NCBI RefSeq assembly: GCF_900102875.1
Contig: NZ_FNGH01000015.1
Location: 1-64,000 of the forward strand
Direction of reading: 5' to 3'
Length of the DNA stretch: 64,000 nt
From: Franzmannia pantelleriensis
GTDB taxonomy: Bacteria; Pseudomonadota; Gammaproteobacteria; Pseudomonadales; Halomonadaceae
The notes beneath the pieces were generated by a model. That model had not been told where the DNA came from, searched no databases, and saw nothing but the letters and a program-made list of their open reading frames with translations. Shown in pieces: positions 26,978 to 38,086 of the stretch (within the stretch, counting starts at the first letter, position 1; the number at the start of each line of letters is the position of its first letter). The translations under genes and the position numbers were made by a program.

Positions 26978-27873
26978 CCCAACGCTGTGGATTCGTAGCC
27001 ATCGTCGGCCGCCCCAACGTCGGCAAGTCGACGCTGATGAACCGTATACTCGGTCAGAAGATTTCCATCACCTCGCGGCGTCCGCAGACCACGCGCCACC
27101 AGGTAATGGGCATCAAGACCGAGGATGACAACCAGATCATCTATGTCGATACCCCGGGCATGCACATCATGTCCAAGGATCGTAACAAGGCGATCAACCG
27201 CTTCATGAACCAGGCCGCCAGTCAGGCGCTGCGCGACGTCGACTGTGTGGTGTTCATCATCGACCGCACGCGCTGGATGCCTGAAGATCAGGTGGTGCTC
27301 GACAAGCTGACCCACGTCAAGGCGCCGGTGATTCTGGCCGTCAACAAGGTCGACTGGCTGGAGGACAAGGCCAGCTTGCTGCCGTGGCTCGAGCAGGTAG
27401 GTGCCAAGCGCGACTTTGCGGCGATCCTGCCACTGTCGGCCAAGCACGGCACCAATGTGCCGGAGCTCGAGGCCGAGGTCGCCAAGCATTTGCCGGAGAG
27501 TATCCACTACTACCCGGATGACCAGGTTACCGACCGTACTCAGCGCTTCCTGGTAGCCGAGCTGGTGCGCGAGAAGGTCATGCGCCAACTCGGCGACGAG
27601 CTGCCGTACCAGATGACCGTGGAGATCGAGGAGTTTCGCGAAACCGACCGCGTCACCCATATCAGCGCGTTGATCCTGGTCGAGCGCCAGGGCCAGAAGA
27701 AGATCCTGATCGGTGAGAACGGCGAGCGCATCAAGAGCATCGGCCGCGAGGCGCGTCTCGATATGGAGCGCGCGCTGGGCGGCAAGGTGATGCTCAACCT
27801 GTGGGTCAAGGTCAAGCGAGGCTGGTCGGACGACGAGCGCGCACTGAAGAGCCTGGGATACCATCTGGATTAG
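26974..27873 (+). CDS. era: GTPase Era
   Basis: A 299-residue GTPase needed for 30S subunit maturation and 16S rRNA 3' end binding. G1 is [10 protein letters not shown]2 region [13 protein letters not shown]3 DTPGMH, G4 NKVD; the C-terminal KH domain contains [20 protein letters not shown]. It is coupled to rnc by a four-base overlap. A 14-base tandem duplication starts at its stop codon. Confidence 0.96.
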   Translation: MTQRCGFVAIVGRPNVGKSTLMNRILGQKISITSRRPQTTRHQVMGIKTEDDNQIIYVDTPGMHIMSKDRNKAINRFMNQAASQALRDVDCVVFIIDRTRWMPEDQVVLDKLTHVKAPVILAVNKVDWLEDKASLLPWLEQVGAKRDFAAILPLSAKHGTNVPELEAEVAKHLPESIHYYPDDQVTDRTQRFLVAELVREKVMRQLGDELPYQMTVEIEEFRETDRVTHISALILVERQGQKKILIGENGERIKSIGREARLDMERALGGKVMLNLWVKVKRGWSDDERALKSLGYHLD

Positions 27874-27900
27874 GCGCCGCGCGTCGGGCGCCACGCGTCG
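27873..27900 (+). repeat. Tandem 14-base duplication in the era-recO gap
   Basis: GGCGCCGCGCGTCG and GGCGCCACGCGTCG are adjacent copies differing at one base, beginning at the last base of the era stop. It looks like a small slippage duplication. Confidence 0.7.
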
Positions 27901-27923
27901 CCTGACGCTTCCAAGGATCGATC

Positions 27924-28637
27924 ATGCAGCCCGAACCTGCTTTCCTGCTCCATAAGCGCCCCTACCGCGAGACCAGTGCGCTGGTCGATCTGCTGACCTT
28001 GGGTCATGGGCGGGTGAGGGCGGTGGCGCAGGGCGTGCAGCGTCCCGGTAGCCGCTCGCGGGGCCGTCTGCAGCCGTTTGCACCGTTGCACGTGACCTGG
28101 GTGGGTAGCGGTGAACTCAAGCGCCTGCGGCTGATGGAGAGTACCGGTAGTGCGGCGCTGCTGGCCGGCGAGGGTCTGCTGTGTGGCTTGTATGCCAACG
28201 AGCTGCTGGCGCGGGTGTTGCCGCTGGAGCTGCCGGGGCGCGAGGTGTTCGCCTTCTACAGCGCTACCCTCGAGGCCCTGCCGCGACCGGAGGCAAGAGC
28301 CAGCGCGCTGCGCCGGCTGGAGCTGGCGCTGCTTGAACTGCTCGATGCCGAGCCGCGGTTTCGTGACCTGAATGACGGCGAGCTCGACCCGCAGCGTCGC
28401 TATGTGTATCGCGGTGAGGCGCGCGCCTTCGAGACGCTGCCGCCAGGTGCCAGTCAAGGGCTCGATGGCCGCACCCTGCGTTTGCTGGCCAGCGGCCAGT
28501 GGGAGGCGCCGGGACTGGCCGGTCCCGCCAAGGCCTTGACCCGAGCGGCACTGATGCCGCTGCTGGGCGCTCGACCACTGCGCTCGCGTGAGCTGATGCA
28601 GCGTCTTGCGGCGCGTCGCCATGGCGCGCCATCCTGA
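27924..28637 (+). CDS. recO: DNA repair protein RecO
   Basis: A 237-residue RecO protein, which with RecR loads RecA on SSB-coated gaps. The N-terminal OB-fold is clear: [20 protein letters not shown] and [15 protein letters not shown]; then the helical part with [17 protein letters not shown]. Length and ends are normal for gammaproteobacteria. It follows era by 50 bases and precedes pdxJ in the standard order. ATG has AAGGATCG upstream. Confidence 0.94.
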   Translation: MQPEPAFLLHKRPYRETSALVDLLTLGHGRVRAVAQGVQRPGSRSRGRLQPFAPLHVTWVGSGELKRLRLMESTGSAALLAGEGLLCGLYANELLARVLPLELPGREVFAFYSATLEALPRPEARASALRRLELALLELLDAEPRFRDLNDGELDPQRRYVYRGEARAFETLPPGASQGLDGRTLRLLASGQWEAPGLAGPAKALTRAALMPLLGARPLRSRELMQRLAARRHGAPS

Positions 28638-28698
28638 TAGCCAAGCGCTGCCGCGTACGGCGGCAGATGCTCAACCTTCCATCCCCTGGAGACCCATC

Positions 28699-29496
28699 AT
28701 GCATGCGCCCCGTATCCAGCTCGGCGTCAATATCGATCATGTCGCGACCCTGCGCCAGGCCCGCGGTACCCGCTATCCGGACCCCGTCCAGGCCGCGCTG
28801 TTGGCAGAAGAGGCCGGCGCTGACGGTATCACCGTGCACCTGCGCGAGGACCGTCGGCACATTCAGGAGCGCGATATTCGGCTGCTGGCTGAAACCCTCA
28901 ATACGCGCATGAATCTCGAGATGGCGGTCACCGAGGCGATGATACGACTGGCCGAGGAGGTGCGCCCGGCGCATGTCTGCCTGGTGCCGGAGAAGCGTGA
29001 GGAGTTGACCACTGAAGGTGGGCTGGACGTGGTCGGCGGGTTCGAGGCGGTGCAGGCCGCCTGCCGGCGGCTGGCGGCTGCGGGCAGCGAGGTGTCGCTG
29101 TTCATCGATCCGGAGCCGGCTCAGATCGAGGCCGCCGCCAGGGCCGGTGCACCGGTCATCGAGCTGCATACCGGCGCCTACGCCGAGGCCAGCGGACAGG
29201 CGGCCAGAGATGAACATGCGCGCATCGCCGCAGCGACCGAGATGGCCCTCGAGCTGGGCCTGACGGTCAATGCCGGCCATGGCCTGCACTACCACAACGT
29301 CGAGGCCATCGCCGCCATCGGCGGCATTCATGAGCTCAACATCGGCCATGCGATCATTGCCCGTGCGATGTTCGTGGGGCTAAAGGAGGCGGTAGCCGAG
29401 ATGAAGCGCCTGGTGATTGCCGGTCAGGAAGCGGGGCTGTTGGCGGCGCTGGACGAGTACGATCATGACCATGCCCATGGTCACCAGCACGGCTGA
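28699..29496 (+). CDS. pdxJ: Pyridoxine 5'-phosphate synthase
   Basis: A 265-residue PdxJ that closes the last ring-forming step of pyridoxine 5'-phosphate synthesis from deoxyxylulose phosphate and 3-amino-2-oxopropyl phosphate. Family sequence: [47 protein letters not shown] and [14 protein letters not shown] at 28699 gives the canonical start. The C-terminus ends in a His-rich tail ([12 protein letters not shown]), not typical of the family as I know it. acpS starts six bases after the stop. Confidence 0.95.
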   Translation: MHAPRIQLGVNIDHVATLRQARGTRYPDPVQAALLAEEAGADGITVHLREDRRHIQERDIRLLAETLNTRMNLEMAVTEAMIRLAEEVRPAHVCLVPEKREELTTEGGLDVVGGFEAVQAACRRLAAAGSEVSLFIDPEPAQIEAAARAGAPVIELHTGAYAEASGQAARDEHARIAAATEMALELGLTVNAGHGLHYHNVEAIAAIGGIHELNIGHAIIARAMFVGLKEAVAEMKRLVIAGQEAGLLAALDEYDHDHAHGHQHG

Positions 29497-29819
29497 TTGG
29501 CGATGATACTGGGGATCGGCAACGACCTGGCACGCATCGACCGCTTTACGGCGGGTATAGCGCGCCACGGTGAACGCTTTGCGCAGCGCCTGCTGGGACC
29601 TTCCGAGCTGACTCGCTATTACCATCATCCTCAGCCGGCGGCCTTTTTGGCCAAACGCTTCGCCGCCAAGGAGGCCTTTCTCAAGGCGCTGGGTACCGGG
29701 CTTCGCCACGGCATGCGCTGGACCGAGATCGAGGTGGTCAACGATGCGCTTGGCCGCCCCTCGCTGGTGCTGGTCGGTCGAGCCCACGAGCAGGCCCAGG
29801 CCGCCGGCGTGGCGACCCT

Positions 29820-32507
<2,688 letters not shown>

Positions 32508-32564
32508 GGCCTTGGATCCGCGCGGCATTCGATCCATTCATTATGCCACACCGAGAGAGCATCC

Positions 32565-32594
32565 CTGTCACCTGCCGACGGGCACGGATATAAT
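32565..32594 (+). promoter_or_regulatory. Sigma-70-type promoter for cysM-rlmD-relA-mazG-ppc
   Basis: A perfect -10 TATAAT (32589-32594) is preceded 18 bases upstream by CTGTCA (32565-32570), a 4-of-6 match to TTGACA. Transcription would start about 25 bases before the cysM ATG. It lies in the divergent gap with gacS. Confidence 0.55.
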
Positions 32595-32625
32595 TGTCGT
32601 ATACGCTTTGAGAAGGACGCTTCGC

Positions 32626-33522
32626 ATGCACTTCCCCACGCTCGAGGATGTGGTCGGCAACACGCCACTGGTGCGCCTGAAACGCATTGCCGCGGGGCGC
32701 AACAATACCCTGCTGGCCAAGCTCGAAGGCAACAATCCGGCCGGTTCGGTCAAGGACCGCCCGGCGCTGTCGATGATTCAGCAGGCCGAGGCCCGCGGTG
32801 AGATTAACCCCGGCGACACCCTGATCGAGGCGACCTCGGGCAATACCGGTATCGCCCTGGCCATGGCCGCCGCGATCAAGGGCTATAACATGACGCTGAT
32901 CATGCCTGAGAGTGCCTCCAGCGAACGCAAGCAGGCCATGGCGGCGTTTGGTGCCAAGCTGATCACGGTATCGAAGGATGCCGGCATGGAGGGGGCCCGC
33001 GACCTCGCCGATACCATGATCGCCCGCAGCGAGGGCAAGGCGTTGGATCAGTTTGCCAACCCCGACAACCCGCTGGCGCATTTTCGTACCACCGGGCCGG
33101 AGTTGTGGCAGCAGACCGACGGTAGCATCACCCACTTCATCAGTTCGATGGGCACCACGGGTACCATCATGGGGGTCTCCGAGTACCTCAAGCAGCAGAA
33201 CCCGGCGGTACAGATCGTCGGCCTGCAGCCCGAAGACGGTGCCAGCATCGCCGGGATTCGCCGCTGGCCGGCCGCCTACCTGCCGAAAATCTTCGATGCG
33301 GCCCGGGTCGATCGCGTCATTGACATCGGCCAGCATGAAGCTGAAGAGCACATGCGCCGCCTGGCTCGCGAGGAGGGCATCCTGGCCGGTGTCTCGTCCG
33401 GAGGAGCGCTGGCCGGTGCGCTGCGTATTGCCGAACAGGTCGAGAATGCGGTGATTGTCTTCATCGTCTGTGATCGCGGTGATCGCTATCTGTCCACTGG
33501 CCTGTTCGCGCCGGAGGTCTGA
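32626..33522 (+). CDS. cysM: Cysteine synthase B (O-acetylserine sulfhydrylase CysM)
   Basis: A 298-residue PLP enzyme of cysteine synthesis. The PLP Lys is in NNPAGSVKDRPA, the phosphate loop is SSMGTTGTIMG, and the substrate loop is ATSGNTGIALA. Length and the PDNPLAHFRTTGPELW stretch match CysM rather than CysK; CysM can use thiosulfate as well as sulfide. ATG has AGAAGG upstream. Its stop overlaps the rlmD start (TGATG). Confidence 0.95.
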   Translation: MHFPTLEDVVGNTPLVRLKRIAAGRNNTLLAKLEGNNPAGSVKDRPALSMIQQAEARGEINPGDTLIEATSGNTGIALAMAAAIKGYNMTLIMPESASSERKQAMAAFGAKLITVSKDAGMEGARDLADTMIARSEGKALDQFANPDNPLAHFRTTGPELWQQTDGSITHFISSMGTTGTIMGVSEYLKQQNPAVQIVGLQPEDGASIAGIRRWPAAYLPKIFDAARVDRVIDIGQHEAEEHMRRLAREEGILAGVSSGGALAGALRIAEQVENAVIVFIVCDRGDRYLSTGLFAPEV

Positions 33523-34910
33523 TGGCGATGCTCGGCAGGCGCCGTGCGGCGCGCCCGGCCTCGGGCACCTCGGGGCTGCATCAGCGCGACAAGGCGCCGG
33601 TGCGCGAATTCGCCGACGGCGACAGCGTAGTGATCGAACGCCTGGCCCACGATGGACGGGGGGTGGCGCATCGCACCGATGGCAAGGCGCTGTTCATCGA
33701 GCGTGCGCTGCCCGGTGAACGGGTCCTGCCGGCGGTACATCGACAGCGTAAACGCTACGACGAAGCCCATGTGCGCGAGCTGATCGAGACGTCCGATCAG
33801 CGCGTCGAGCCGGCGTGCCGCCACTTCGGCCAGTGCGGCGGCTGCGACCTGCAGCACTTCGCCGACGCGGGGCAGCGTCAGCACAAGCTGGCGGTGCTCG
33901 GCGAGCACCTGGCGCGTGAAGCACTCACACTGCCGGCAGCCCCCGAGGTGCTGGCCGCAGACGGCCACGGCTACCGTCGGCGGGCCCGGCTGGGGGTCAA
34001 GGTCGACGCCCAAGGGGGGATTCACCTGGGCTTTCGCGCCAAGGGCAGCCATCATCTGCTCGACATCCATCAGTGCACTATTCTGGTGCCGCGGCTGACG
34101 GCGCTGCTGGCGCCTATGCACCATCAGCTGGCTGCCCTGGAGGCGCCGCGCCATGTCGGACACATTGAACTCATCGACAGCGATGCGGGCGCTACCCTGG
34201 TGGTGCGCCAGCTTCGCGAGCACGCCGGCGACCGTGTCCGCTGGCAGACGTTTGCAGCCGCGCAGGGCGTCAGCCTGGCGTGGTGGCTGGGACGCGACGC
34301 GGCGCAGCTCGAGTGGCTGAGTGCCGAGCCCGAGCTGCGCTATCGCATTGTCGCCGACGGGCGTGATGTAACGCTGACGTTTGCCCCTGGCGACTTCGTG
34401 CAGGTCAATGCGACGGTCAACCAGCGTCTCATCGATACCGCGCTGACGTGGCTTGCGCCTGATCCTGCTGCGCGCGTGCTCGACCTCTACGCCGGCGTGG
34501 GCAATTTGAGTCTGGCGCTGGCCTGCCGTGGCGGCGAGGTGTTGGGCGTCGAGGGCAGTCCGGCGATGGTCGGGCGACTCGCCGCCAATGCCAGACGCAA
34601 TGACCTGGGTAACGTCGAGGCGCGCCAGGCCGATCTGACCCAGGTCGCCGAGGTGTGCGAGGTGCTGGACTGGGCGCCGAGCCTGGTGGTGCTCGACCCG
34701 CCGCGAGACGGGGCCGACATCGTATGCACCCAGCTGGCGGGAAGCGCGGTTCCGCAGTTGCTGTACATCGCCTGCGATCCGGCCACCCTGGCGCGGGATG
34801 CGGCACGCCTTGTGCAAGGCGGTTATCGAATCACTCGCGCGGCCGTGGCCGACATGTTCGCGCAGACTGCTCATCTGGAAGCCATGCTGCTGTTCGAACG
34901 CGGCGGATGA
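33522..34910 (+). CDS. rlmD: 23S rRNA (uracil-1939-C5)-methyltransferase RlmD (RumA)
   Basis: A 462-residue SAM-dependent methyltransferase that makes m5U1939 in 23S rRNA. An N-terminal TRAM domain is followed by the iron-sulfur cysteines (ACRHFGQCGGCDLQHF and later HQCTIL), the SAM motif DLYAGVGNLSLALA, DPPRDG, and the catalytic Cys in YIACDPATLARD. ATG at 33522 overlaps the cysM stop; a second ATG at 33528 is possible. This gene sits between cysM and relA in the same way in Pseudomonas. Confidence 0.95.
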   Translation: MAMLGRRRAARPASGTSGLHQRDKAPVREFADGDSVVIERLAHDGRGVAHRTDGKALFIERALPGERVLPAVHRQRKRYDEAHVRELIETSDQRVEPACRHFGQCGGCDLQHFADAGQRQHKLAVLGEHLAREALTLPAAPEVLAADGHGYRRRARLGVKVDAQGGIHLGFRAKGSHHLLDIHQCTILVPRLTALLAPMHHQLAALEAPRHVGHIELIDSDAGATLVVRQLREHAGDRVRWQTFAAAQGVSLAWWLGRDAAQLEWLSAEPELRYRIVADGRDVTLTFAPGDFVQVNATVNQRLIDTALTWLAPDPAARVLDLYAGVGNLSLALACRGGEVLGVEGSPAMVGRLAANARRNDLGNVEARQADLTQVAEVCEVLDWAPSLVVLDPPRDGADIVCTQLAGSAVPQLLYIACDPATLARDAARLVQGGYRITRAAVADMFAQTAHLEAMLLFERGG

Positions 34911-34937
34911 GCCACCCAAGAAGAGGAACGCAACCCC

Positions 34938-37217
34938 ATGGTTAAGGTGCGTGAGGATCAGCCGCTGACCGCCGACGGGGCGGTCGATATACCACAATGG
35001 CTGGCACGCCTGAAGGAGGACGTCACGCTGCGTGACGAGGGCGAGATGCGCGACGCCTGCGAACTCGCCGATCGCCTGGCCAGGGAGGCCGATAAGCCGC
35101 ACAAGGCCTGGCTGGCCGACGGCTCGAGTTTTCGCATGGGCCTGGAGATGGCCGATATTCTCGGTGAACTCACCCTCGACCAGGAAGCGCTGGAAGCGGC
35201 GGTGCTCTACCGCGCTGTCCGTGAAGGGCTGATCGGCATCGAGGCGGTGGCCAAGCGCTTTGGTGGCGAAGTGGCCGGGCTGATCGACGGCGTCTTGCAG
35301 ATGGCGGCGATCAGTCACCAGACGCCGAGCCACGGCATGACCCAGCATGACCAGCAAGACAACTTGCGCAAGATGCTGGTGACCATGATCGACGACGTGC
35401 GTGTGGCGCTGATCAAGATTGCCGAGCGCACCTGTGCGCTGCGCCAGGTCAAGGACGCGACCCGCGACAAGCGACTGCGGGTGGCCCGCGAGGTATTCGA
35501 CATCTACGCGCCGCTGGCGCATCGGCTGGGCATCGGCCACCTCAAGTGGGAGCTGGAGGACCTCTCCTTCCGCTACCTGCACGAGGACGACTACAAGTCG
35601 ATCGCCAAGCAGCTGGCCGAGAAACGCCTCGACCGCGACCGCTACATCCACGACGTGGTCCAGACCCTCGAAGGACTGCTCGAGGCCCAGGGCATCTCGC
35701 GCATCCAGGTCGACGGTCGCGCCAAGCACATCTACTCGATCTGGCGCAAGATGAAGCGCAAGCGCATCGATTTCTCGCAGGTCTACGACGTACGTGCGGT
35801 GCGTATCCTGGTACCCGAGGTGACTGACTGCTATACCGCGCTGGGTATCGTGCACTCACGCTGGCACCACGTACCCAACGAGTTCGACGACTACATCGCC
35901 AACCCCAAGAAGAACGGCTATCAGTCACTGCATACCGCGGTGCTGGGGCCGGAAAACAAGGTGCTGGAGATCCAGATTCGCACCTTCGCCATGCATGAAG
36001 AGGCCGAGTTGGGGGTGTGCGCCCACTGGCGCTACAAGGGCCACGATACCAACGCCAAGAGTCGCAGCTACGAAGAGAAGATCGCCTGGCTGCGCCAGGT
36101 GCTCGAGTGGCAGGATGAGGTCGGCGACTTCGGTGATCTGCGCGAAGGGCTCAACAGCGACGTGGCCCCGGATCGCATCTATGTGTTTACCCCCGACGGC
36201 CACGTCATCGACCTGCCCAAGGTGGCCACGCCCATCGACTTTGCCTACCGGGTGCATACCGAGATCGGCCACCGCTGCCGCGGCGCCAAGGTCAACGGGC
36301 GCATCGTGCCGCTCACCTACAAGCTCAAGACCGGCCAGCAGGTCGAGATCCTTACCGCCACCAAGGGCGGCCCCAGTCGCGACTGGATCAACCCCTCGCT
36401 GGGCTTCGTGCGAACCTCGCGGGCGCGGGCCAAGATCCAGGCCTGGTTCAAGCAGCAGGCGCGCAGTCAGAATCTCGAAGAGGGCAAGGCGCTGTTCGAC
36501 AAGGAGATGAAGCGCCTCGACGTCGAAGACATGGACCTCATGACCCTGGCGCGCAAGGTCAATTACACCACCGTCGAGGACATGTACGCGGCGCTCGGCG
36601 CCGGCGATCTGCGCATCGGGCAGGTGCTGCATCAGGCCCAGCAACTGTTTGGCGAGTCAGATGACCAGGAGCAGCTCGATCGGCTGCTGGCCAAGCCGCG
36701 GCGTGCCCCGAGCAAGAGTGACGGTGACGCGATCACCGTACTCGGGGTCGGCAACCTCAAGACCAGCATGGCCAACTGCTGCCACCCGGTGCCCGGAGAA
36801 CCCATCGTGGGCTTCATCACCCAGGGGCGCGGCGTCACCGTGCACCGCCAGGACTGCGCCAATATCCTGCAGCTGCGCCTCGACGAACCGCAGCGGGTGA
36901 TCGAGGTGGAGTGGGGCGAGCGGGCGCGCACCCAGTACCCGGTGGATATCGAGATCGAGGCCTGGGACCGCTCCGGGCTGCTGCGCGACGTGACCGGCGT
37001 GCTCAGCAACGATCGCGTCAACGTGCTGTCGGTGAATACCCTCACCGATCAGGACGACGGCATCGCTCGCATGTCGATCACCGTGGAGGTCGATGGCCTC
37101 GAGACCCTCGGCCGGTTGTTCTCGCGCATTCAGCAGCTGCCCAACGTGATCGACGTCAAGCGCCTGCGCAGCGGCGGCAAGCCGCGCCAGGCTCGTCAGC
37201 GGAGGCCGCAGCCATGA
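34938..37217 (+). CDS. relA: GTP pyrophosphokinase RelA
   Basis: A 759-residue RelA that makes (p)ppGpp on ribosomes with uncharged tRNA. The N-terminal hydrolase-like domain has lost the HD metal site (AAVLYRAVREG in place of HD), and the synthetase domain carries the EFDD motif (NEFDDYIANPKKNGYQSLHT), both marks of monofunctional RelA rather than SpoT. TGS (PDRIYVFTPDGHVIDLPKVA), a zinc-finger-type region (MANCCHPVPGEPIVGFITQG) and a C-terminal ACT domain follow. The stop overlaps the mazG start (ATGA). Confidence 0.96.
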   Translation: MVKVREDQPLTADGAVDIPQWLARLKEDVTLRDEGEMRDACELADRLAREADKPHKAWLADGSSFRMGLEMADILGELTLDQEALEAAVLYRAVREGLIGIEAVAKRFGGEVAGLIDGVLQMAAISHQTPSHGMTQHDQQDNLRKMLVTMIDDVRVALIKIAERTCALRQVKDATRDKRLRVAREVFDIYAPLAHRLGIGHLKWELEDLSFRYLHEDDYKSIAKQLAEKRLDRDRYIHDVVQTLEGLLEAQGISRIQVDGRAKHIYSIWRKMKRKRIDFSQVYDVRAVRILVPEVTDCYTALGIVHSRWHHVPNEFDDYIANPKKNGYQSLHTAVLGPENKVLEIQIRTFAMHEEAELGVCAHWRYKGHDTNAKSRSYEEKIAWLRQVLEWQDEVGDFGDLREGLNSDVAPDRIYVFTPDGHVIDLPKVATPIDFAYRVHTEIGHRCRGAKVNGRIVPLTYKLKTGQQVEILTATKGGPSRDWINPSLGFVRTSRARAKIQAWFKQQARSQNLEEGKALFDKEMKRLDVEDMDLMTLARKVNYTTVEDMYAALGAGDLRIGQVLHQAQQLFGESDDQEQLDRLLAKPRRAPSKSDGDAITVLGVGNLKTSMANCCHPVPGEPIVGFITQGRGVTVHRQDCANILQLRLDEPQRVIEVEWGERARTQYPVDIEIEAWDRSGLLRDVTGVLSNDRVNVLSVNTLTDQDDGIARMSITVEVDGLETLGRLFSRIQQLPNVIDVKRLRSGGKPRQARQRRPQP

Positions 37218-38086
37218 GCCAGCCTCGCTATGACCTCGATGACTTGCTGACGCTGATGGCGGTACTGCGCGACCCGCAGCAGGGCTGCCCGTGGGATCTC
37301 AAACAGGATTGGGACAGCATCGTCCCCCACACCCTGGAAGAGGCTTACGAAGTCGCCGATGCCATCGAGCGGCGCGCCTTCGACGAGCTGCCCGGCGAGC
37401 TTGGCGACCTGCTGTTCCAGGTCGTCTACTATGCACGCTTCGGCGCCGAGGAGGGGCGCTTCGACTTCCACGACGTGGTGCATACCCTGACCGCCAAAAT
37501 GCTGCATCGCCATCCTCATGTGTTCCCCGACGGCAGCCTGGCCTCGCGCCGGCCCGCCGGGGTCAGCGCCGAGCAGGTCCAGACGCGCCAGGTCAACAGC
37601 CGCTGGGAGTCGCTCAAGGCCGAGGAGCGCGCCGCGCGCAGTGATTCCGTCAGCGCCTCGGTGCTCGACGACGTGCCGCGCACGTTGCCGGCGCTGTCGC
37701 GAGCCGCCAAGCTCTCCAAGCGCGCCGCCAGGGTCGGCTTCGACTGGCCCGACAGTCGCGGGGTGATCGACAAGATCCGTGAGGAGCTGGCCGAGGTCGA
37801 GGAGGCGCTGGACGCCGGCGACCGCGACCACGCCACCGCCGAGGTGGGCGATCTGCTGTTTGCCGTCACCAACCTAGCGCGTACGCTGAAGGCCGACCCC
37901 GAGCAGTGCCTGCGCAACACCAATGCCAAGTTCGAGCGGCGCTTTCGCCACGTCGAGTCCGCACTGGCCGAGTATGGCCAGCAGCCGGCGTCGGTGACGC
38001 TCGATGAGATGGAGGCGCACTGGCAAGACGCCAAGCGCCATGAAGCCACCCCTGATGATCGCAAGGAGGGCGCCGCCCATGAGTGA
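37214..38086 (+). CDS. mazG: Nucleoside triphosphate pyrophosphohydrolase MazG
   Basis: A 290-residue MazG that removes non-canonical NTPs and is linked to (p)ppGpp control in E. coli. The first MazG domain has LRDPQQGCPWDLKQDW, EEAYEVADAI, then GELGDLLFQVVYYAR; the second has IREELAEVEEALDAGDRDHA and EVGDLLFAVTNLAR. Both halves are intact. Coupled to relA by a four-base overlap and to ppc by an eight-base overlap. Confidence 0.95.
   Translation: MSQPRYDLDDLLTLMAVLRDPQQGCPWDLKQDWDSIVPHTLEEAYEVADAIERRAFDELPGELGDLLFQVVYYARFGAEEGRFDFHDVVHTLTAKMLHRHPHVFPDGSLASRRPAGVSAEQVQTRQVNSRWESLKAEERAARSDSVSASVLDDVPRTLPALSRAAKLSKRAARVGFDWPDSRGVIDKIREELAEVEEALDAGDRDHATAEVGDLLFAVTNLARTLKADPEQCLRNTNAKFERRFRHVESALAEYGQQPASVTLDEMEAHWQDAKRHEATPDDRKEGAAHE

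Noticed and set aside
29388-29397. GGCGGTAGCC, close to the RfaH ops element GGCGGTAGCGT
   Set aside because: It lies inside pdxJ, far from any surface-polysaccharide operon, and is one of the matches expected by chance.
33486-35855. A 789-codon open frame on the minus strand
   Set aside because: It lies opposite rlmD and relA, both clearly real, and its protein is a His/Leu/Gln-rich product typical of antisense frames in high-GC DNA.
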